The notes beneath the pieces are model-generated. The model made no database searches. It had not been told where the DNA came from and saw nothing but the letters and a program-made list of their open reading frames with translations. A program made the translations under genes and the position numbers. Of a stretch of DNA of 64,000 nucleotides, positions 43,071-49,674 are shown in pieces (positions within the stretch are counted from its first letter, which is position 1; every line of letters begins with the position of its first letter). The stretch is from NCBI RefSeq assembly GCF_000702585.1, contig NZ_JNIQ01000001.1, positions 1,121,001 to 1,185,000 of the forward strand, in the 5' to 3' direction. This stretch comes from Exiguobacterium aurantiacum DSM 6208 (GTDB lineage Bacteria > Bacillota > Bacilli > Exiguobacteriales > Exiguobacteriaceae).

Positions 43071-44828
43071 ATGGACCGCTTTGATTTTCAGACGATCGAG
43101 CCGACCCGTTACGTGTTTTTGACGGGAAAAGGCGGCGTCGGCAAGACGTCGACCGCATCAAGTCTTGCCTTGACGCTCGCTGACCGCGGCAAGCGCATTT
43201 TGCTTGTCTCGACCGACCCGGCGAGCAATCTGCAGGACGTGTTCGAGATGGAACTTGACGAGACGCCGCGGACGGTGCCTGGCACCGCGCTCTCGATTGC
43301 GAATTTCGACCCGGAAGAGGCGGCCAAACAGTATATGGAACGCATGGTCGGACCGTATCGCGGCGTGCTCCCGGACGTCGCCATCCAGTCGATGGAAGAA
43401 CAGCTGTCTGGCGCCTGTACGGTCGAGATTGCGGCGTTCGACCAGTTCACCGAGCTGTTGACGTCAGAAAAGGCGAGGGAGGCGTACGATCATGTCATCT
43501 TTGATACGGCGCCGACCGGGCATACGTTGCGGTTATTGACGTTGCCGAGTGCGTGGGATGAATTTTTAGAGACGAACACGACCGGTGCGTCTTGCCTCGG
43601 TCCGCTCGCAGGTCTTGCGGATAAGCAAAACCAATATAAGCAAGCGGTCGAGACGTTGTCGAACGGAGAGAAGACGACGTTGCTCCTCGTTGCCCGCCCT
43701 GAAGTCTCGACGCTCGTCGAGGCGGCACGGGCCGCGACCGAGCTTCACGCCATCGGGATCGAGCGGATGCAACTCGTCATCAACGGCGTCGTCGCATTAG
43801 AAGAAGGGACAGACCGCTATACGAAACGGTTCATCGAACGGCAACAACAAGCGCTCGGCGAACTTCCAGAAGCCGTCGCCCATCTCGAGACGTTCACGCT
43901 CCCGTATGCGTACGAGAACTTGGTCGGCGTGCCGGCCTTACGCCGCTGGGTGAACGGGGAGACGGTCTCCGTCCCGGACAAGACGTATGACGCGAGCCGT
44001 TACGGCTCGATCGATACGCTCGTCGATGCGATGGAAGCGGACGGACCGAGCGTCGTCATGACGATGGGGAAAGGTGGGGTCGGCAAGACGACACTCGCCT
44101 CGCTCATTGCCGTCGCACTCAGCGAACGGGGCCATGCGGTCCACTTGACGACGACCGACCCGGCGGCGCACGTCGCCTTCACGATCGGCGAAGACGTGCC
44201 GTCGACGTTCACGGTCGACGCGATCGACCCGAAAGTCGAGATCGAGAAGTACCGGATGGACGTGTTCCGGGAAGCTGGGGACATGAACGACGAGCAACGC
44301 ATGATGCTCGAAGAGGACTTGCGTTCGCCGTGCACCGAGGAGATCGCCGTCTTCCGCGCCTTCGCCGATCAAGTGGCGAAAGCGAAAGACCGCTTCGTCG
44401 TCATCGACACGGCGCCGACCGGTCATACGCTTCTCCTCTTGGACGCGACCGAGAGCTATCACCGTGAGCTCGAACGCTCGACTGGTGTCGTCCCGGAAGC
44501 GGTGCGTGATTTGTTGCCGAAGCTTCGTGACCCGAAACAGACGCACGTCGTCATCACGACGCTCCCAGAGGCGACACCGGTGTATGAAGCGGAACGTCTC
44601 GTCGTCGATTTGAAACGGGCCGAGATTCACCCGTTCGCCTGGGTCGTCAACCAATCGTTCACCCCGCTCGACGTGACGAGCAAGCTGCTGACGGCGAAAA
44701 TCGCGAGCGAGTCACCGTGGCTTGAACGTGTGCACGCGTATCCACGCCCGACATTGTTATCGTGGCAAGAACAATTGCCGGTCGGTTATCCGGCACTATC
44801 CCAACTACTCAAGGAGGAAGTCAAATGA
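43071..44828 (+). CDS. arsA: Arsenite-activated ATPase ArsA
   Basis: 585 residues, two homologous nucleotide-binding halves. P-loops GKGGVGKTS (near 20) and GKGGVGKTT (near 333); DTAPTGHTL signal-transduction motifs occur in both halves. The metal-site cysteines are C116 (LSGACTVEI), C175 (TGASCLG) and C421 (RSPCTEEI), matching C113, C172 and C422 of the E. coli enzyme. It powers efflux through ArsB. ATG 43071 is set by AAGGAGG; an earlier in-frame ATG overlaps that site. Its last bases overlap the next gene (ATGA). Confidence 0.95.
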   Translation: MDRFDFQTIEPTRYVFLTGKGGVGKTSTASSLALTLADRGKRILLVSTDPASNLQDVFEMELDETPRTVPGTALSIANFDPEEAAKQYMERMVGPYRGVLPDVAIQSMEEQLSGACTVEIAAFDQFTELLTSEKAREAYDHVIFDTAPTGHTLRLLTLPSAWDEFLETNTTGASCLGPLAGLADKQNQYKQAVETLSNGEKTTLLLVARPEVSTLVEAARAATELHAIGIERMQLVINGVVALEEGTDRYTKRFIERQQQALGELPEAVAHLETFTLPYAYENLVGVPALRRWVNGETVSVPDKTYDASRYGSIDTLVDAMEADGPSVVMTMGKGGVGKTTLASLIAVALSERGHAVHLTTTDPAAHVAFTIGEDVPSTFTVDAIDPKVEIEKYRMDVFREAGDMNDEQRMMLEEDLRSPCTEEIAVFRAFADQVAKAKDRFVVIDTAPTGHTLLLLDATESYHRELERSTGVVPEAVRDLLPKLRDPKQTHVVITTLPEATPVYEAERLVVDLKRAEIHPFAWVVNQSFTPLDVTSKLLTAKIASESPWLERVHAYPRPTLLSWQEQLPVGYPALSQLLKEEVK

Positions 44829-45103
44829 ACGTTACAAATGAAGCGATCGACTTTATGAAAGCGGCACTGACCGAGGAAGAAACGAAAGCGGTCCGCATCT
44901 GCACAGAAACAGGGTGCTGTGGTCCGACGCTCGGTCTGGTCGTCGCCGCGCCAGAAGCGACGGACGACGTCAAAGACTTCGATGGACTCACGTTCGCCGT
45001 TGCCAAAGACGCCGAGACGATGGCCGAGAACGTCACGCTCGACGTCGAGTCGACCGAAGACGGCGCGAGCCTCGTGCTCCGTGGTCTGCAGCAGACTTGC
45101 TAA
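44825..45103 (+). CDS. HesB/IscA-like small protein in ars operon
   Basis: 92 residues. The shape recalls the HesB/IscA iron-sulfur biosynthesis fold: an N-terminal helix NEAIDFMKAALTEEE, RICTETGCCGPTLGLVV, DGLTFAVAKDAETMAENVTLD, and a final GLQQTC. It keeps a CC pair and a C-terminal Cys but not the usual CxC end of IscA. The vicinal cysteines could bind arsenite. It is translationally coupled to arsA (ATGA), so a role in arsenic handling is likely, either as an extra chaperone or in protecting Fe-S clusters. Function not established. Confidence 0.6.
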   Translation: MNVTNEAIDFMKAALTEEETKAVRICTETGCCGPTLGLVVAAPEATDDVKDFDGLTFAVAKDAETMAENVTLDVESTEDGASLVLRGLQQTC

Positions 45104-45133
45104 AAAAATAGAGAATTATTGGAGGAACTCATT

Positions 45134-46420
45134 GTGCAGTGGATCGCTAGTATCATTTTTTTGGTGACACTTTTCCTCATCATCAAGCAACCGAAAGGCC
45201 TCGGCATCGGTTACTCGGCGATGGGGATGGCGGCCATCGCCCTCATCACCGGGGTCGTCAATTTCGATGACGTCGGAACGGTGTGGGGCATCATTTGGAA
45301 CGCGACGTTCACCTTTATCGCCATCATCGTCATCTCGCTCATCTTGGATGAGATTGGATTTTTCGAATGGGCCGCTCTACATATGGCTCGCATCGCAAAA
45401 GGCGGCGGCGTCAAGCTGTTCGTCTATATCACGCTACTCGGCGCACTCGTCGCGGCGCTGTTCGCGAACGACGGGGCGGCGCTCATTTTGACGCCGATCG
45501 TCCTCGCGATGGTGCGGGCGCTCAAGCTGCCGGACGCGGTCGTATTGGCGTACGTCATGGCGTCTGGATTCATCGCCGACACGGCGAGTCTCCCGTTCGT
45601 CGTCTCGAACCTCGTCAACATCGTCTCGGCCGACTTCTTCGGCATCGGGTTCGCCGAATATGCGTCCCGGATGGTGTTCGTCAACTTCTTCGCCGTCGCT
45701 GGAAGCTTGCTCGTGTTGTACTTGTACTTCAAGAAAGATATCCCGAAACAGTACGACTTGTCCAAACTCGCCGTGCCGGCCTCGGTCATTAAAGACCATA
45801 AGATGTTCCGCCTGTCGTGGGTCGTGCTCGCCCTGCTCGTCATCGGCTATTTCACGAGTGACATCGTCGGCATCCCGGTCTCGCTCGTCGCAGGCGTCAT
45901 CTCGCTGTTCTTCCTCATCATGGCGAACCGTTCACCGGCCGTGCCGACTCGGTCCGTCCTGCGCGGGGCGCCTTGGGCGATCGTTTTCTTCTCGCTCGGC
46001 ATGTACATCGTCGTCTATGGGTTGCAAAACGCTGGACTCACGCAAGTGCTCGCTAACTTCATTGACTGGTTCGCCGTCAACGCGTTCACGGCGACGTTCG
46101 GGATGGGCTTCTTAGCCGCTATCTTGTCATCAGTCATGAACAACATGCCGACCGTCATGATCGACGCGCTCGCCATCGATTTGACGAATACGTCAGGTCA
46201 GATTCGAGAAGCATTGATTTATGCGAACGTCATCGGGTCCGACCTCGGTCCGAAGATCACACCGATCGGGTCGCTCGCGACGCTGCTCTGGCTTCACGTG
46301 CTCCGGTCGAAAGGACTGAAGATTGGTTGGGGACAGTACTTTAAAGTCGGGATCATCTTGACGGTCCCAACGCTTGCGATCACGTTACTTGGACTATATA
46401 TCAGCCTACTACTTTACTAA
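45134..46420 (+). CDS. arsB: Arsenite efflux pump ArsB
   Basis: 428 residues, about eleven to twelve membrane helices. ArsB family stretches include [25 protein letters not shown] (only part is needed for the call), [36 protein letters not shown] and the late [11 protein letters not shown] with [21 protein letters not shown] split across helices. It exports arsenite and antimonite, alone or with ArsA. TTG 45119 is in frame but is part of the ribosome site TTGGAGG; GTG 45134 is used. Confidence 0.93.
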   Translation: MQWIASIIFLVTLFLIIKQPKGLGIGYSAMGMAAIALITGVVNFDDVGTVWGIIWNATFTFIAIIVISLILDEIGFFEWAALHMARIAKGGGVKLFVYITLLGALVAALFANDGAALILTPIVLAMVRALKLPDAVVLAYVMASGFIADTASLPFVVSNLVNIVSADFFGIGFAEYASRMVFVNFFAVAGSLLVLYLYFKKDIPKQYDLSKLAVPASVIKDHKMFRLSWVVLALLVIGYFTSDIVGIPVSLVAGVISLFFLIMANRSPAVPTRSVLRGAPWAIVFFSLGMYIVVYGLQNAGLTQVLANFIDWFAVNAFTATFGMGFLAAILSSVMNNMPTVMIDALAIDLTNTSGQIREALIYANVIGSDLGPKITPIGSLATLLWLHVLRSKGLKIGWGQYFKVGIILTVPTLAITLLGLYISLLLY

Positions 46421-46433
46421 GGAGTGTTTTTTT

Positions 46434-48092
46434 ATGAAATTGGTCATCATTGGTTCAGTCGCTGCCGGGACGTCGGTCGCGGCGAAGGCACGTCGAAATA
46501 ACGAAGACGCACAAATCACGATTTACGACCGCGATTACGACATCTCGTACTCTGGTTGCGGCATTCCGTATTACGTCGGCGGCGAAGTCGAATCGCGCGA
46601 TGATTTGACCCCGCGTGACGCGGCTTTCTTCAAGAAGCGCTATCAGCTTGATGTGTTGACGCGCCATAACGTGACGGCGATCGACAAGGACGCACAGACG
46701 CTCACAGTCGAGAACCTCGAGACGGGGGAGACGTTCACGGACACGTATGACCGACTCGTCCTCGCCACCGGCGCCTCGAGCATCATCCCGCCGATCCCGG
46801 GTGTCGACTCGGACAACGTCTTCCCGATCCGGAACATCCAGAACGCGGAAGCGACACGAAACTTCGTCGATGCGACGAACCCGAAACATGCGACGATCAT
46901 CGGGGCCGGGTTCATCGGGCTCGAAATGGCCGAGCAGCTCAAGCTGCGCGGTGTCGACGTCACGGTCATCGAACGCATCCCGCAAGTGATGCCGCCGCTC
47001 GACAAGGACATGGCGTGCCGCGTCGAAGAGCATCTCGAGAAGAACGGCATCGAGCTGTTGCTCGGCGAGACGGTGACGGAGCTCGTCGGGGAAGGGCACG
47101 TCGAACGTGTCGTCACGGAGAGCGGCAAGACGATTGACACGGACCTCGTCATCCTGTCGGTCGGTGTGCGGCCGAACACGGAACTCGCCAAGTCGATCGG
47201 CGTCACGATCGGCGAGACGGGCGCGATCGCAATCAACGAGAGGATGGAGACGAACGTCGACAACGTCTACGCGGCCGGTGACGTCGCTGAAAGCTTCTCA
47301 CTCGTGACAGGTAAGCCGATTTGGCGTCCGCTCGGTTCGACGGCGAACAAGATGGGCCGTGCCCTCGGCGACTTGTTGACGGGCGGCGACCTCGAGCATC
47401 GCGGTATCCTCGGGACGGGCATCTTCAAAGTGTTCGGCCTAGCCGTCGCGCAGACGGGTCTCTCGGAGCGGGAAGCCCGTGAGCTCGGCTATGATGTCGA
47501 AGTGCTCCATAACACGAAGCCGGACAAACCGGCCTATATGGGCGGGAAAGATTTGACGATCAAAGCGATCGGCGACCGGGCGACACGCCAGTTGCTCGGT
47601 GTTCAAATCGTCGGCTTTGAAGGGGTCGACAAGCGCATCGATGTCTTCGTCACGGCGATGACGTTCAAGGCGAAAGTCGATGACTTGTTCCACCTCGACC
47701 TCGCGTACGCACCGCCGTTCTCGACGACGAAAGACCCGGTCATGTATACGGGCATGGTGCTCGCGAACAGCATGGACGAAGCGGCGCGCCTCATCACGCC
47801 GGCAGAGTTGCAGAAGCGGATCGATGCGGGCGAAGATATGCAAGTCATCGATACGCGTAAAGCGGCGCAGTTTGAGAAGGCGTGCGTCGACTGCGCGGTC
47901 AACGTTCCGCTCGGCGATTTGCGCACAGCGGCTAAAGACATGGACAAAGACAAGCCGACCGTCGTCTACTGCAACGGCGGGGTGACGGGGAACGCGGCGC
48001 AAAACGTGCTTCGTAACCTCGGGTTCACCGACGTGTACAATTTGTCAGGCGGCAACAAGAACTATCAATTGTTCAAGAAGTACGGGAATTGA
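46434..48092 (+). CDS. CoA-disulfide reductase with C-terminal rhodanese domain
   Basis: 552 residues. Residues 1-445 are a flavoprotein of the CoA disulfide/NADH oxidase class: GSVAAGTSVAAKARR for FAD, the single active-site C42 in SYSGCGIPYY, GAGFIGLEMAEQL for NAD(P)H, and AAGDVAE. Residues 455-552 are a rhodanese domain with C513 in YCNGGVTGN. Such CoADR-RHD fusions reduce CoA disulfides or persulfides. The gene is 13 bases after arsB and before the operon terminator. It may restore thiols oxidised or bound by arsenic (inference). GGAG precedes ATG 46434. Confidence 0.88.
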   Translation: MKLVIIGSVAAGTSVAAKARRNNEDAQITIYDRDYDISYSGCGIPYYVGGEVESRDDLTPRDAAFFKKRYQLDVLTRHNVTAIDKDAQTLTVENLETGETFTDTYDRLVLATGASSIIPPIPGVDSDNVFPIRNIQNAEATRNFVDATNPKHATIIGAGFIGLEMAEQLKLRGVDVTVIERIPQVMPPLDKDMACRVEEHLEKNGIELLLGETVTELVGEGHVERVVTESGKTIDTDLVILSVGVRPNTELAKSIGVTIGETGAIAINERMETNVDNVYAAGDVAESFSLVTGKPIWRPLGSTANKMGRALGDLLTGGDLEHRGILGTGIFKVFGLAVAQTGLSEREARELGYDVEVLHNTKPDKPAYMGGKDLTIKAIGDRATRQLLGVQIVGFEGVDKRIDVFVTAMTFKAKVDDLFHLDLAYAPPFSTTKDPVMYTGMVLANSMDEAARLITPAELQKRIDAGEDMQVIDTRKAAQFEKACVDCAVNVPLGDLRTAAKDMDKDKPTVVYCNGGVTGNAAQNVLRNLGFTDVYNLSGGNKNYQLFKKYGN

Positions 48093-48097
48093 CCCAG

Positions 48098-48130
48098 ACG
48101 GCGTCCGAGTGATTCGGGCGCCGTTTTTTG
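48098..48130 (+). terminator. Terminator of the arsenic operon
   Basis: ACGGCGTCCGA - GTGAT - TCGGGCGCCGT followed by six T in total. Confidence 0.85.
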
Positions 48131-48154
48131 GTTTATAAAGAAGGATCTAGCGCT

Positions 48155-48264
48155 CGTCCTTTGGCGCCTTCGCTTTCCTAGGGCAAGCAGGGAGCCGCAT
48201 CGCTTAACGCTGCTGGGTCTCCCTTTGCTTGCAATTCCCTAAGGAGTCTACGGCGCCACGGACG
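48155..48264. repeat. Intergenic hairpin repeat, copy 2
   Basis: Same block order as 21685-21800: CGTCC/GGACG ends, TGGCGCC/GGCGCCA, TCCTAGGG/CCCTAAGGA and GCAAGCAGGGAG/CTCCCTttGCTTGC. Relative to copy 1, CATCC/GGATG has become CGTCC/GGACG, and GCGAGC/GCTCGC has become GCAAGC/GCTTGC, so pairing is kept. It again lies between convergent genes with terminators on both sides. Confidence 0.8.
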
Positions 48265-48298
48265 ATGCTCTCGAACGACCGTCAACTAATCGATAAAT

Positions 48299-48337
48299 GC
48301 GAACTAACCCCGGCGCGCGGCACCGGGGTTAGTTCGC
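48299..48337 (-). terminator. Long hairpin at the end of the diguanylate cyclase gene
   Basis: Perfect 15-base stem GCGAACTAACCCCGG / CCGGGGTTAGTTCGC with a 9-base loop. On the minus strand the first arm contains the stop codon (GCG AAC TAA). Only a weak T-rich tail (ATTTATC) follows, so it may protect the 3' end as much as terminate. Confidence 0.6.
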
Positions 48338-49459
48338 TTTCAATTCACTCCATTTGCCGAGCCGGTTGCGGCCGCTCCGCTTGGCGACGTACAAGCCGAC
48401 GTCCGCTTTCTTGATCAGTTGCGTCGACGTGACGACTTTCGCCTCGGACGTGCTCGCGACACCGATCGAGACGGTGAGGTCGACCGAAGAGCCGTCCGGC
48501 AAGGGGAACGGTGTCTCGGAGATTTGCCGCAAATAGCGCTTGCCGATGACGAACCCTTGCGACAAGTTACAGTCGGCCAACAGCACGGAGAACTCTTCGC
48601 CCCCATTGCGGCACACCATGTCGTCGGCGCGCGCCGTCTCGGCCAAACGATGCCCGAGTTCGATCAAGATGGCGTCCCCGGCGTCGTGGCCGTATGTATC
48701 GTTGATCGATTTGAAATGGTCGATGTCGAGTAGGAGCAAGGCGACGTCTTGCGGACTCGTGAACACTTCTTCGTCGACCCGTTTCATCTCTTCATCGAAA
48801 CGCCTCCGGTTGCCTAGACCGGTGAGCGCGTCGGTGAAGGCGGCTTCCTTATATTTCGTGATGAGCCGCTCCGACCGTTGCATCTTGCGCATCCCGCCGT
48901 AGACGATGTGGAGGACGAATCCGGCCGAATAGCCGATGAGGACGAACGCGATCAAGGACAAGAAGTACGTCGTAGAGTGGTCGTAATTGTTAAAATTTAA
49001 CATTGATAACACACTAATAAAGACGAGACTGATCGCGTTGACGATGCGAATGTCGCGTGTCGGTTCAATGCGTTCCCGTAGATGCATATAGACGATTGCC
49101 CCGCCGGCAGCGAGCGTGTAGTCGAGGAATGTGATCAACAGCAACGTCTCTGACAAGATGAACGGCAAGACGAGGATACTGGAGACATATGTGATCCGTA
49201 TACCGGGCATTCCGAAGTAAAGCGCGGCGATGATGAGCGGGACGAAACCGTATTGGAAGTCGGCCTGGGCGTTCCAGAGCACGCCGTGCAACGTGATTAA
49301 AATGGACAGTCCAGCGAGTAAAAAGGAGATCGTCACTTGGCGCCGGATCGGCAGTTTCGTCGTGAACCCGAGCTTCGTGACGCGGGAGATGATATAGAGG
49401 CCGACGAGCAGAAGACTCGCGTTGGCGATCAAGTTGTTGATGAGATTCGTGAATGACAT
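48329..49459 (-). CDS. Membrane diguanylate cyclase
   Basis: 376 residues. Six membrane helices (about 8-190) of the 5TM/LytS-like sensor type, then a GGDEF domain with GGEEF at 286-290 and the RADD inhibitory site five residues upstream, so the enzyme should be active and product-inhibited. It makes cyclic di-GMP from GTP at the membrane. AGAGGAGG precedes ATG 49459 at a rather long distance of 12 bases. Single gene divergent from the pullulanase gene. Confidence 0.9.
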   Translation of the reverse strand: MSFTNLINNLIANASLLLVGLYIISRVTKLGFTTKLPIRRQVTISFLLAGLSILITLHGVLWNAQADFQYGFVPLIIAALYFGMPGIRITYVSSILVLPFILSETLLLITFLDYTLAAGGAIVYMHLRERIEPTRDIRIVNAISLVFISVLSMLNFNNYDHSTTYFLSLIAFVLIGYSAGFVLHIVYGGMRKMQRSERLITKYKEAAFTDALTGLGNRRRFDEEMKRVDEEVFTSPQDVALLLLDIDHFKSINDTYGHDAGDAILIELGHRLAETARADDMVCRNGGEEFSVLLADCNLSQGFVIGKRYLRQISETPFPLPDGSSVDLTVSIGVASTSEAKVVTSTQLIKKADVGLYVAKRSGRNRLGKWSELKAN

Positions 49460-49597
49460 GAGCTAAAAATTCCTCCTCTAACTTCTATATAGGGTCCAAG
49501 CGAGCGAAAATGCAATCGTTTTCTAATTGGAAAATGAAGGAGGTTTTCTAACCGATGGTGTGAAGTGGGAATCGTTAGGTGTTAGATTAGAAAAACA

Positions 49598-49626
49598 TTG
49601 AATTCCCAAAAGGAAACGTTTACAAT
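49598..49626 (+). promoter_or_regulatory. Promoter of the pullulanase gene
   Basis: TTGAAT at 49598, exact 17-base spacer, TACAAT at 49621. Two cre boxes overlap it and lie just after it. Confidence 0.75.
49611..49625 (-). promoter_or_regulatory. cre box 1, overlapping the pulA -10
   Basis: Minus strand TTGTAAACGTTTCCT fits the cre consensus WTGNAANCGNWNNCW at every position. It covers most of the -10, so CcpA binding there should block initiation when preferred sugars are present. Confidence 0.75.
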
Positions 49627-49630
49627 TTTT

Positions 49631-49645
49631 GTGTAAGCGTTTTCT
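49631..49645 (+). promoter_or_regulatory. cre box 2, downstream of the pulA -10
   Basis: GTGTAAGCGTTTTCT fits the cre consensus except for the first base. It lies 20 bases centre to centre from box 1, about two helical turns. Confidence 0.7.
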
Positions 49646-49674
49646 CAAATTTTATGCTACAAGGAGGGACCCAC

